Below, one piece after another: positions 1 through 7,343 of a stretch of 9,812 nt of DNA. The stretch lies in contig QHSM01000359.1 in NCBI GenBank assembly GCA_003221595.1, positions 1 to 9,812 of the forward strand. Reading direction: 5' to 3'. Within the stretch, counting starts at the first letter, position 1; each line of letters starts with the position of its first letter. The translations under genes and the position numbers were made by a program. The notes below the pieces were generated by a model. The model was given only the letters and a program-made list of their open reading frames with translations, was not told the origin of the DNA and searched no databases. Source of the stretch: Candidatus Rokuibacteriota bacterium. Lineage in GTDB: Bacteria; Methylomirabilota; Methylomirabilia; Rokubacteriales; CSP1-6.

Positions 1-68
1 TTCCTGAACACCTCCCTTCCGACCACTGCAGGACGTGCTGATATTTCAGAGGTTTAGGCCGCGCCCTT

Positions 69-95
69 CCTGGAACGCCGATTGCTCTTTCCAGG
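69..95. repeat. Short inverted repeat upstream of the small cysteine-rich gene
   Basis: The arms CCTGGAA (69-75) and TTCCAGG (89-95) are perfect 7-bp complements around a 13-base loop, ending 21 bases before the start codon at 117. It could be an operator or a weak leader hairpin. The rest of 1-116 shows nothing else I can support; it is slightly less GC-rich than the genes to the right, and no promoter is clear. A 7-bp arm can arise by chance, so this is tentative. Confidence 0.2.
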
Positions 96-100
96 TGAGC

Positions 101-106
101 GGGAGG
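101..106 (+). promoter_or_regulatory. Ribosome binding site of the small gene
   Basis: GGGAGG lies 10 bases before the ATG at 117. It supports that start over the internal ATG at 156, and it is one of the main reasons for accepting this short reading frame as a gene. Confidence 0.5.
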
Positions 107-116
107 GCAAGCGGCA

Positions 117-320
117 ATGGATTCCTCGGTCGAGGCAGGGATCGTCACCGTATACATGGCGCTGGACGGCGGGCTTCATCACTCGCGCTGCAGCCAGCGG
201 CTCTCGCTGCATGGCCAGCGTGCAGGCCTGGAGCTCGACTTCTACTGTCTGGCGTGCGCCGAGTCCGTGACGATTCCGTTCTGCGTCCTCGAGCGCATTC
301 CGATCGCGGACGTCGCCTAG
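117..320 (+). CDS. Small cysteine-rich hypothetical protein
   Basis: I do not recognise this 67-residue protein. It has no signal peptide or membrane segment, so it is probably cytoplasmic. The C-terminal half looks like a folded domain: Leu40-Asp41-Phe42-Tyr43 leads into a CxxC pair (Cys44, Cys47), with further cysteines at 25 and 56 and histidines at 21, 22 and 32. This is the sort of arrangement that can bind zinc, but that is inference. The ATG at 117 is preceded by GGGAGG. Its stop is only three bases from the stop of the permease gene on the opposite strand, so the two converge with no room for separate terminators. It is the only left-edge frame with both a good ribosome binding site and non-shadow composition. 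It could still be a chance frame. Confidence 0.5.
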   Translation: MDSSVEAGIVTVYMALDGGLHHSRCSQRLSLHGQRAGLELDFYCLACAESVTIPFCVLERIPIADVA

Positions 321-323
321 CTC

Positions 324-1232
324 CTACTCGCCCCGCAGCGTCGGGTCGAGCAGGTCGCGGAGCCAGTCGCCCGTCCGGCTCACGATGATCGACGTGAGCA
401 TGAGGACGATTCCCGGCGCCGTCGATATCCACCACGCCGAGTCGAGGTATTCCCGCCCCTCGTGAACCATCCCGCCCCATGACGGTGTCGGCGGCTGAAC
501 GCCGAGGCCCAAGAACGAGAGCGTCGCTTCGAGCACGATGGCCCGGGCCAGCTCGAGGGTCGCGATGACGACGAGCGACGAGAGCACGTTCGGGAGGATG
601 TGGCGTGCGATGACCCGAGCCACCGAGCCGCCCAGCGCGTGGATCGCGTCGACGAACTCGCGGGAGCGCAGCACCAGCACCTGCGAGCGGAGAACGCGGG
701 CGTAGGTGACCCAGCCCGAGAGCCCGATGACGACGATCAGCGTGGGGAAGCTCGGCCCGAGCACCGCGATGATGCCGATCGCCAGCAGGATGAACGGAAA
801 CGCGAGCTGCGCGTCGGCGAGGGTCATGATGACGCTGTCGGGCCAGCCGCCGCGGAAGCCCGCCAGGAGTCCCAGGGTGACACCGAGGATCCCGCCGACC
901 ACGACCGCCGCGAAGCCGACCAGCAGCGAGACCCGCGCTCCGTAGATCGCGCGCGAGAGGACGTCGCGCCCGAGGTGGTCGGTGCCGAGCAGGTGCGCCT
1001 TGCCGTCGGCGCCCGCAAGGGTCGGCGCCGCCAGCCGCGCCCGCAGCGACTGCCTGATCGGATCGTACGGCGCGATCAGGGGCGCCGCCAGCGCCACCCC
1101 GACCAGCACCAGGACGAACACGCCGCCTCCCAGCGCCATCCAGCGTGTCCGGCGCGCGCGGCTCGCGCGGGCCGCCGGCACCCCGACAGCGCTCGTGTCA
1201 GCTCGCGCGGACGCGGGGATCGAGGAGCCCAT
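324..1232 (-). CDS. Opp/Dpp-type ABC transporter permease, DppC-like
   Basis: Inner-membrane permease subunit of a peptide/nickel-type ABC importer, the second permease of the pair. The 302 residues match the DppC family length. A charged N-terminus precedes membrane segment 1 (about 33-54), and GTDHLGRDVLSR (83-94) is typical of DppC proteins. Further segments lie near 102-125, 146-172, 215-245 and 272-287. The EAA loop that contacts the ATPase is at about 191-214 (DAIHALGG, then HILPN). The family motif around SFLGLGVQPPTPSWG (239-253) and the ending LRDLLDPTLR are present. The start is uncertain: the ATG at 1232 overlaps the upstream permease by 35 bases and lacks a clear ribosome site; a GTG at 1181 or ATG at 1139 are alternatives. 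The substrate cannot be told from the sequence. No ATPase gene follows it. Confidence 0.92.
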   Translation of the reverse strand: MGSSIPASARADTSAVGVPAARASRARRTRWMALGGGVFVLVLVGVALAAPLIAPYDPIRQSLRARLAAPTLAGADGKAHLLGTDHLGRDVLSRAIYGARVSLLVGFAAVVVGGILGVTLGLLAGFRGGWPDSVIMTLADAQLAFPFILLAIGIIAVLGPSFPTLIVVIGLSGWVTYARVLRSQVLVLRSREFVDAIHALGGSVARVIARHILPNVLSSLVVIATLELARAIVLEATLSFLGLGVQPPTPSWGGMVHEGREYLDSAWWISTAPGIVLMLTSIIVSRTGDWLRDLLDPTLRGE

Positions 1233-2124
1233 AGATCAGGTCGATGCAGAAGTTGATTGCGATGAAGAGCAGGGCGGAGAGGAACACAGTGCACTGCACG
1301 ATGGGATAGTCGCGGTTGTAGATCGAGTGGATCGCGAGCCGCCCGATGCCCGGCCACGCGAACACGGTCTCCGTCACCACGGCCCCGCCGAGCAGGCTGC
1401 CGAACTGGAGCCCGGTGATCGTGACGATCGGGACGGCCGCGTTCTTGAGCGTGTGCTTGGCGACCACCAGCGCCTCCGAGACGCCCTTGGCCCGCGCGGT
1501 ACGGACGTAGTCCGCCCCCAGCACCTCGAGCACCGCCGACCGGGTGAGCCGGGAGATCGAGGCCATGGCGAAGGCGCCGAGCGTGAGCGCCGGCAGCACC
1601 AGGTGGCGCCAGCTCTCCCGGCCCGAGGTCGGCAGCAGGCCGAAGTTCAGCGAGACGACCAGGATCAGGAGGATGCCGATGAAGAACGTCGGCGCCGACT
1701 GGCCGACGAGCGCGAGCCCCATCGCCGCCTGGTCGACCACCGAATTCCGCCACACCGCGGAGAGCACGCCGATGGGCAGGGCGATGAGCACCGCCAGGAC
1801 GAACGCCGTCAGGCCGAGCTCGAGCGTCGCCGGCAGGTAGCCGAGCACCACGCGGAAGGCGGGCTGACGAAAGTGGATCGACTGACCGAAATCCCCGCGG
1901 AGGGCGTTGCCGAGGAAGAAGGCATACTGCACGGGCAGCGGACGGTCGAGGCCGAGCTCGGCCCGCACCCGGAAGATCTCGCTGCGCGGCGCGTCGGGCG
2001 GGAGCAGCAGCGGGACGGGATCGCCCGACAGTCGCATGACGACGAAGACGACGGTGGAGACGAGCCAGAGGGAGATCGCGGCACGAAGAAGGCGGGAGGC
2101 GAGGAACGGAAGAAGTCCGCGCAT
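1198..2124 (-). CDS. Opp/Dpp-type ABC transporter permease, DppB-like
   Basis: First inner-membrane permease subunit of the same peptide-type importer. It has 308 residues, the usual DppB length. Membrane segment 1 lies at about 12-30, followed by the long exported loop typical of DppB, with GDFGQSI at 77-83. More segments lie near 97-123, 137-163, 177-193, 233-252 and 276-300. The EAA loop is at about 205-228 (DYVRTARAKG, then AKHTLKN). TETVFAWPGIG (251-261) and the ending LLDPRVRAS are family signatures. It is downstream of the binding protein and overlaps the next permease. The ATG at 2124 is the only sensible start, yet it has no Shine-Dalgarno sequence; the bases where one should lie are part of a strong hairpin (2129-2160). 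This suggests that permease synthesis is held below that of the binding protein. Confidence 0.93.
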   Translation of the reverse strand: MRGLLPFLASRLLRAAISLWLVSTVVFVVMRLSGDPVPLLLPPDAPRSEIFRVRAELGLDRPLPVQYAFFLGNALRGDFGQSIHFRQPAFRVVLGYLPATLELGLTAFVLAVLIALPIGVLSAVWRNSVVDQAAMGLALVGQSAPTFFIGILLILVVSLNFGLLPTSGRESWRHLVLPALTLGAFAMASISRLTRSAVLEVLGADYVRTARAKGVSEALVVAKHTLKNAAVPIVTITGLQFGSLLGGAVVTETVFAWPGIGRLAIHSIYNRDYPIVQCTVFLSALLFIAINFCIDLIYGLLDPRVRAS

Positions 2125-2128
2125 GGTC

Positions 2129-2160
2129 GCCGGGACGGAGCCCGGGGGCTCCGTCCCGGC
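2129..2160 (-). promoter_or_regulatory. Perfect 15-bp hairpin between binding protein and permease genes
   Basis: Positions 2129-2143 (GCCGGGACGGAGCCC) are perfectly complementary to 2146-2160, with two bases between them, so the innermost pair or two must open to form the loop. In the minus-strand mRNA it begins 8 bases after the binding protein stop and ends 4 bases before the DppB-like start. No run of U follows, so it is not a classic intrinsic terminator. It is placed to protect the upstream mRNA from 3' exonucleases, cause partial termination, or mask the permease start site. Which of these holds is inference. Confidence 0.65.
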
Positions 2161-2168
2161 CCGTCAGC

Positions 2169-3713
2169 TTACGCGCGGCGGAACTTGAAGTTGAAACGGC
2201 GGATTTCGAGCTGCTGGAGCGGATCGGGCGTCCACTCCACATACTTCTGGAGGCCGTAATCCTCGTACGGCTGGATCACGGGGATCCAGGGCAGGTGCTC
2301 CAGGAAGAGCTGGGTCATCCGCTTGTACGCGCCCGCCCGGAATTTTTCGTCGACCGAGAAGCGCGCGGCGCTGCCGAGCTCGTCGAACTCGGGATGGCGC
2401 CAGTAGTCCTGCGGGCCCCCGGGGCCGAGCAGGCGCCACATCATCCCGTCGGGATCGCGCAGCGTGGAGGTCGGATCGGACCACCAGAGCCCCTTGAAGC
2501 TCTTGTCGCGGATCTTCTGGGCGCGCACGGAGTACTCGAAGATCTCGACCTTGGCGTTGACCCCGACGTCCCGCCACATGGCCTGGACGGCCTCGGCCAT
2601 CGGCTTGTCGCCCGCCAGATAGCCCGCGGTGGTCTCGATCACGATCTCCTCACCGTTGTAGCCGGCCTTCTTGAGACGCGCCTTCGCCTCGCCCGGGTTG
2701 AATGCCAGCGGGGGTAGCGCCGCGTCGAAGTGGTTATCGCCCTTGGCGATCATGGAGTTCGGCACGATGCCGCGGCCGCGCCAGAGCTCCTTCACGATCG
2801 CGTCGCGGTCGACGGCCAGGGAGAGCGCCTGCTTCACGAGGGGATTGTCGAGCGGCGGCCTCTTCGAGTTCACCGCGAGCACGTAGAGGCCGCCGTACAG
2901 CGCGCCGGTCACCGTCGTTCCCGCGTTGGCCTTGACCCGCTCGCCCTGGTCGGGCGGCACCTGGGTGATCAGGTCGACCTCGCCCTTGAGGAGTGCCGCA
3001 ACGCGGGGCGCCATCTCGGGCAGCGCTCTCACGATGATGCGGTCGAAATCCACACGCCCGCCCCAGTAGCCCGGGTACGCTTCGAGCACGATCTTGTCGT
3101 CCTTCGTCCACGAGACGAAGCGCAGCGGCCCGGTCCCGACCGGCGCCTCGTTGAACTTGTCGGGCCCGACTGTCTCGACGTACTTCTTGGGGACAATCTG
3201 CCCGCCGTAGAAGCCGAGCCGCGCCGGCAGCAACGGATCCGGCTTCTTGGTGTGCACGAGGACGGTGCTCGCGTCCGGGGTCTCGACGCGATCGACCGTC
3301 GTCAAGACGGTGCTCACACGGTTGCCCTTCAGGGTCGTATCCAGTGTACGGTCGATGCTGAACTTCACGTCGGCCGACGTGAACGGATCGCCGTTGTGCC
3401 ACTTGACGCCCGAGCGCAGCTTGAATGCCCACGTCGTCTGCCCCTGGATCTTCCACTCCGTGGCGAGGCCGGGTGCGAGCTTGCCGTCCGGACGACGGCT
3501 CGTGAGGTTGTCGAAGATGTTGAACGAGATGCGGATGTCGTTCGATGACGTGCTCAGGTGGGGATCGAGGAACGCAATGTCGCCGCCCTGGGCGACGACG
3601 AGCTCGCGCTTCTGCGTGGTCTGGGCCTGCGCCGCGCGCGGGAGCCCCGGCACGGCGGCGGCGGCGCCGGCGGCCGCGAGCTTCAGCACGTCACGTCGAG
3701 TCAACTCTGCCAT
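2169..3713 (-). CDS. Peptide-type ABC transporter substrate-binding protein (SBP_bac_5 family)
   Basis: Exported solute receptor of a dipeptide/oligopeptide/nickel-type importer, working with the two permeases downstream. It has 514 residues, normal for the family. The N-terminus carries a twin-arginine signal (TRRDVLKLAAAG, 5-16) with likely cleavage after AQA at 28-30, so it is probably exported folded by Tat. The family signature lies at 94-122 (TWAFKLRSGVKWHNGDPF and beyond), with GTGPLRF and YPGYWGG further on. There is no lipobox cysteine, so it should be a soluble periplasmic protein. The ATG at 3713 has GGAGG five bases upstream (3719-3723). A promoter with an internal palindrome sits at 3761-3790. 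The substrate cannot be assigned from sequence alone. Confidence 0.93.
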   Translation of the reverse strand: MAELTRRDVLKLAAAGAAAAVPGLPRAAQAQTTQKRELVVAQGGDIAFLDPHLSTSSNDIRISFNIFDNLTSRRPDGKLAPGLATEWKIQGQTTWAFKLRSGVKWHNGDPFTSADVKFSIDRTLDTTLKGNRVSTVLTTVDRVETPDASTVLVHTKKPDPLLPARLGFYGGQIVPKKYVETVGPDKFNEAPVGTGPLRFVSWTKDDKIVLEAYPGYWGGRVDFDRIIVRALPEMAPRVAALLKGEVDLITQVPPDQGERVKANAGTTVTGALYGGLYVLAVNSKRPPLDNPLVKQALSLAVDRDAIVKELWRGRGIVPNSMIAKGDNHFDAALPPLAFNPGEAKARLKKAGYNGEEIVIETTAGYLAGDKPMAEAVQAMWRDVGVNAKVEIFEYSVRAQKIRDKSFKGLWWSDPTSTLRDPDGMMWRLLGPGGPQDYWRHPEFDELGSAARFSVDEKFRAGAYKRMTQLFLEHLPWIPVIQPYEDYGLQKYVEWTPDPLQQLEIRRFNFKFRRA

Positions 3714-3760
3714 ACACGCCTCCCTCGGCGGTGCGTGGGTGTGGGCCTTCGGTGGGAGTC

Positions 3761-3790
3761 TATATGGGGGCGATTGGCAATCGCTGTCAA
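3761..3790 (-). promoter_or_regulatory. Sigma70-like promoter of the peptide transporter operon with embedded palindrome
   Basis: On the minus strand there is a perfect -35 box TTGACA (3790-3785). Possible -10 boxes are CATATA (3766-3761, spacer 18) or TATAGA (3764-3759, spacer 20). The -35 overlaps the TGA stop of the upstream gene (3789-3787). A 15-bp palindrome, GCGATTG-G-CAATCGC on the plus strand (3770-3784), fills the spacer directly next to the -35 box. Transcription would begin about 40 bases before the binding protein start at 3713. No other good promoter exists in the 73-bp gap. Confidence 0.55.
3770..3784. promoter_or_regulatory. 15-bp palindrome, probable operator
   Basis: Two 7-bp arms (GCGATTG and CAATCGC) flank one central base, with no mismatch. 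The site lies wholly between the -35 and -10 elements of the transporter promoter. A protein bound here would block RNA polymerase. If the 20-bp spacer is the real one, it could instead twist the DNA to activate, as MerR-family proteins do at long-spacer promoters. No regulator gene is in the window. Confidence 0.45.
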
Positions 3791-5118
3791 GGCCCGGTCG
3801 GCGGGAGGGGCGAGCGGCGCACGCGGGCCTGGACGTCGGCGACGACGTTCCGGTCGAGCGTGATCTCGACCTCGTGCTGCTCCACGGACCAGCCGCTGAC
3901 GGTCGCCAGCCACCCGAAGCGCCGCCGGCGCTGGGGCACGATCCGGCTTCCGCGATAGAACACCGTGCGCCGATCGGGCGTGGCGAGCTGCTCGTGCTCC
4001 TCGGGCTCGCCGCCGCCCATTTTCAGGATGTCCTCGTAGGTCGTGGTGCCGGGCACGATGCGCGCGAGCGCTTCCCGCGACAGCACCACCCCGGTCTCCC
4101 GCGCGGCATCGCCGGGCCCGATGTGGACGCGGTTGACGATCTCCCGCTTGGTTCGCCGGAAGATCATCATGAAGACCGGCATGGTGAGATTGCCGACGAA
4201 GAAGAAGATGATCGGAATGATCACCGGCGCCCACGTCCGGAGGCCCTTGAAGTAGCCGAACTGGACGGTCAGCACCTGCGGGCTGATGCCCTCCGAGCGG
4301 TCGAGGAACATCGAGATTTCCTCGGTGGAGTCGAGCGTCTCGCTGAGCCGGCGGTTCGCGGTGCGCGGGAAGACGTCGTAGATCTTCAGGTGGTCGGCGT
4401 CGCGGAAGTTGATGACAAGCTGCGACGGGTCGTCGGCCAGGCGGACGACCCGGTCGCGATGCTCGAAGTAGAGCGGGAACAGGGCGCGCGGCCGCACGTC
4501 GTTGAAGGTGAGCGCGAGCGCGTAGTGCGGGCCCCAGAACAGGTCCTCGATCCACGTGGCGGTGCGCCGCTTCACGAGGTCGGTCACCTCCATGCGGAGG
4601 TCCATCAGCCACGTGCGGTTGGCGAGGAGCGGCGTCCACGGGATTCGCACGTAGGTGACCGGCGCCGTGAGACCGAGCGGGCCGCCCAGGCGCACGAACG
4701 TCACGAACGGCGCCCCGCCCTTCACCGGCTCGGGCGGCATCTCCTCGCCGATTCGGTAGAGGCTCTGGGCGAAGAGCGGCAGGCGCCCCTCCCTGATCGG
4801 CGTGAACCCGCGCGCCGTGACGTAGGCCGCGAGCGCCGGGTCGGGCGCGCCCTCCGTGCTCGCTCCGACGGAGTTCGGCCACAGGAGATAGAGATCTTGC
4901 GCGATCGCCGCGCCGCTCTTGTTCGGCGGGACGACCAGGCTCCAGAGGACGTCCAGCGTGACCCCGAGCTCCGGCGTCACCGCCAGGCGGACGAACAGCG
5001 GGCCCACCATGAACTCGGGATTCGGCCGCGAGGCGAGGAACACCTGCGCGCCGGCGGCGCCGGGCGCCGCCACGAGCAGCATCGCCGCGATCCAGGCGCG
5101 GAGCACTCCGGGCCTCAC
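3787..5118 (-). CDS. Unrecognised exported membrane-anchored protein with BamE-like C-terminus, intact copy
   Basis: I cannot name this 443-residue family. The GTG at 5118 is chosen because it overlaps the old stop of the upstream paralogue (GTGA) and gives a good Sec signal peptide (1-24, AAGA|QVF). Residues 25-292 form a large exported domain with PEFMVGPLFVR, GGAPFVTF, FNDVRPRALFPLYF and RDRVVRLADDPSQLV. One membrane segment (about 296-320) is followed by RRTKRE, which places the C-terminus in the cytoplasm by the positive-inside rule. Residues 348-435 resemble the BamE/SmpA/OmlA fold in pattern: a helix with ARIVPGTTTYEDILKMGGGEPEE, then strands ending EVEITLDRNVVADVQARV. That resemblance is by eye only. 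BamE is normally a periplasmic lipoprotein domain, so its side of the membrane is odd. The gene follows a NitT/TauT-type binding protein and a broken paralogue. An ATG at 5082 is a less likely start. Confidence 0.75.
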   Translation of the reverse strand: MRPGVLRAWIAAMLLVAAPGAAGAQVFLASRPNPEFMVGPLFVRLAVTPELGVTLDVLWSLVVPPNKSGAAIAQDLYLLWPNSVGASTEGAPDPALAAYVTARGFTPIREGRLPLFAQSLYRIGEEMPPEPVKGGAPFVTFVRLGGPLGLTAPVTYVRIPWTPLLANRTWLMDLRMEVTDLVKRRTATWIEDLFWGPHYALALTFNDVRPRALFPLYFEHRDRVVRLADDPSQLVINFRDADHLKIYDVFPRTANRRLSETLDSTEEISMFLDRSEGISPQVLTVQFGYFKGLRTWAPVIIPIIFFFVGNLTMPVFMMIFRRTKREIVNRVHIGPGDAARETGVVLSREALARIVPGTTTYEDILKMGGGEPEEHEQLATPDRRTVFYRGSRIVPQRRRRFGWLATVSGWSVEQHEVEITLDRNVVADVQARVRRSPLPPTGP

Positions 5119-6366
5119 GCGGTCCCCGGCTGTGTCAGGCGGCTCCGATGCACCTGCGCCTGGACGTCGCGGACGCGGTCGCCGTCGAGCTCGATCTCGA
5201 CTTCGTGATGCTCGACGTCCCAGCGGTGTACGGTCGCCAGCCACCCGAGCCGCCGGCGCCGGTGGGGCACCACGCGCCGGCCGCGGTAGACCAGGGTGCG
5301 GCGACCGGGAGGGCTGACCTGCTCGCGCTCCTCCGGATCGGGACCGCAGAGCGTGAGGACCTCGTCGTAGCTGGTCTCGCCCGGCGCGATGCGCGAGAGC
5401 GTCTCGCGCGGCACGATGGTGCCCGTCTCCTGCTGGCCGGCCGCGCCGCTCGTGGGGCCGAACTGGACGCGCCCCTGTGAAATATCCGAACTGCACCGAG
5501 AGAATCTGGGGCCGGAGGCCCTCGGACGGATCGAGATAGGCCGAGACGATCTCCGTCGCGCGGCGTGTCTCGCTGGACCGGCGCTGGCTCGAGCCCGGGT
5601 AGACCTCGTGGATCTTCAGATGATCGGCGTCCGTGAAGGTGACGATGAGCTGGGCCGGGTCGTCGGCCAGATGAACGACGCGGTCGCGGTACGCCAGATA
5701 CAGGGGAAACGTCGCGCGAGTCCGGACGTCGTTGAAGCTCAGGGTGATCACGTGCCGCTCGCCCCACAGCGCGTTCTCGAGCCAGGTGGCCTGCTTCGGC
5801 CGCCTGAGCCCGGTCAGGCGCATCCGCAGCTCGAGTAGCCACGCGCGGTCGACGAGCCGCGGCGTCGATGGGATCCGGATCCAGCTCGCCGGCGCGCCCT
5901 GGCCGAGCGGGCCCGCCTCGCGTGAGTACGTGACGAACGGCGCGCCGCCGGCCAGCGCCTCGGGGCCGGGACGCTTCGGGCCGGCGTACACGGCGCGCGC
6001 CGAGAGCGGCAGGCGTCCTTCCCGCGTCACCTGGAATCCGCGCTCCTCGACGGTCCGGCGCAGCTCGGGGTCGGGAGCGCCCGGAACCGTCTCGCCGTCG
6101 ACCTCGCCGGGCCAGAGCAGATAGAGGTCCCCGGGCTGGCCTTTCCCGGCGGCGGCCGGCGCCACGACACTGAAGAGCACGGTGACGTCGATGGGCCCGG
6201 CCTTGGGCCCGACGTTCGCCCGGACGAAGAGGGGCCCGATCGTGAACTCGGGCTTGGGCTGGCTCGCGATGAAGACCTGCGCGATCGCGTCGCCCGGTCG
6301 GACACACAGCAGAAAGCAGAACCCGCCGAGCAGAGCGAGCAGGCGACCGACGCCACCACCAGCCAT
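5115..6366 (-). pseudogene. Broken tandem paralogue of the same unrecognised family
   Basis: The ATG at 6366 gives a signal peptide (about 1-29, AIA|QVF) and an exported domain aligned end to end with the intact copy, about half identical by eye: PEFTIGPLFVR, GGAPFVTY, FNDVRTRATFPLYL, RDRVVHLADDPAQLI. Homology runs through QFGYF (codon 296, ending at 5479) and then stops. It resumes one base out of frame at about 5471 with RVQFGPTSGAAGQQETG, matching RVHIGPGDAARETG of the other copy, and continues through a BamE-like domain to a TGA at 5117-5115. Against the intact copy about 110 bases are missing: the membrane segment and its flanks. The original stop still overlaps the next start by 4 bases, showing that the pair was a coupled operon. 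The well-kept downstream frame means that the break is recent or an assembly error. Confidence 0.75.
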
Positions 6367-6371
6367 GCGTG

Positions 6372-7343
6372 CTACACGCGAACCGGCGTGAACTCCCGTG
6401 TGTAGTGCTCGTCGAGCGGAAGCTTCTTCTTGAGCAGGCCATGCTCGAGGAGCGTGTTCTGCATGACCGCGAGCGCCTCCACGTCGATGTGCCCGTCGAC
6501 GGGCAGCAGCGGGCCCGAGATCTTGTGGGCGGCGAGCACCGCCTCCGGCGTCCAGCCGAGCTTCTTTGCCACCAGCTCCGCCGCCTCCTTCGGCGGCTCG
6601 CGCATCAGCTTGATCGCGCGAAAGAGCGCGCGCCCGCTCTTCCGGATCGGGTCGGCCAGCCGTCGAATCGCGTCCTCGGACGCGTACTGGATCTGGCTGA
6701 TCCACTTCGGCGTGACCGCGTCCAGGCGCAGCAGCACCTTCGACTTGCCCTGAAGCTCCGTGACGGCGCCGCCGTCGCCCCAGACGTAGGCGGCGATCTC
6801 GCGACGCGCCAGGGCCGCCAGCTGCGCGTCGAGGCCGCCGAGCCCCACGATCTGCACGTCCCGGTCCGGGTCCCAGCCCTCCTTGCGGGCGAGCATGCGC
6901 GCGAAGACCCAGGTGGTGGCGCCGAGCCGCGTGACGCCGATCGTCTTGCCCTTGAGATCGCCGACCCGCTGGACGTCCGGCGCCACGTTGAGGGTGAAGT
7001 GATTGCCCTCGGTGTGGGTCGCGATCATCTTGATCGGCGAGCCGGCCTCGCGAAAGACGAAGATGTCGGTGCTGCCGGAGATTCCGACGAGACACTCGCC
7101 GACCATCACCGCCTTGAGGAGATCGGGCCCGCCGCGGAAGGGGACGAACTCGACGGCGAGGCCCTCGGCGGCGAAGAACCCGCGCTCGAGGGCGACGATG
7201 ACCGGCCCCGCCATCGAGTAGTCGCCGAGCACCGCCGTGCCGATCTTGACCGCGGTCTGAGCGCGCGCGGCGCGCCCGAGGACGGGGGCCGCGCTCGCGG
7301 CGAGGGCACCAGCGGCGAATCGACGGCGCGTGATTGCGGACAT
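6372..7343 (-). CDS. NitT/TauT-type ABC transporter substrate-binding protein (NMT1/SsuA-like)
   Basis: Exported solute receptor of the family that includes nitrate, taurine, alkanesulfonate and pyrimidine-precursor binding proteins. It has 323 residues, the usual length. The N-terminus is a twin-arginine signal (TRRRFAAGALAA, 5-16), with cleavage expected after ARA at 26-28. Family features are GPVIVALERGFFAAEGL (46-62), the GGPDLLKAVMVGE stretch (71-83), SGSTDIFV (89-96) and DLKGKTIGV (129-137). It begins at the ATG at 7343 with AAGGGAG five bases upstream (7355-7349). It is first in a minus-strand operon and ends five bases before the paralogue pair. No TauB-type ATPase or TauC-type permease is nearby, so it must use a distant transporter or act as a sensor with the proteins after it. 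The ligand is unknown. Confidence 0.9.
   Translation of the reverse strand: MSAITRRRFAAGALAASAAPVLGRAARAQTAVKIGTAVLGDYSMAGPVIVALERGFFAAEGLAVEFVPFRGGPDLLKAVMVGECLVGISGSTDIFVFREAGSPIKMIATHTEGNHFTLNVAPDVQRVGDLKGKTIGVTRLGATTWVFARMLARKEGWDPDRDVQIVGLGGLDAQLAALARREIAAYVWGDGGAVTELQGKSKVLLRLDAVTPKWISQIQYASEDAIRRLADPIRKSGRALFRAIKLMREPPKEAAELVAKKLGWTPEAVLAAHKISGPLLPVDGHIDVEALAVMQNTLLEHGLLKKKLPLDEHYTREFTPVRV

Noticed and set aside
2129..2160. Intrinsic terminator between binding protein and permease genes
   Set aside because: The stem is strong but no U tract follows in the minus-strand transcript, and it leads straight into the permease start, so full termination would make no sense.
982..2259. A 425-codon open frame on the plus strand
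   Set aside because: It is antisense to both permeases, which carry full family motifs; its Arg/Asp/Gln-rich composition shows no domain.
3247..5208. A 653-codon open frame on the plus strand
   Set aside because: It is antisense to the binding protein and the intact paralogue, whose protein features are clear, and its product is a low-complexity Arg/Asp/Glu/His-rich sequence typical of a GC-rich shadow.
5115..5414. A separate small gene beginning at a GTG for the BamE-like part of the broken copy
   Set aside because: The GTG lies inside a conserved coding stretch (homology extends upstream to about 5471) and has no ribosome site; it is the 3' piece of the pseudogene.
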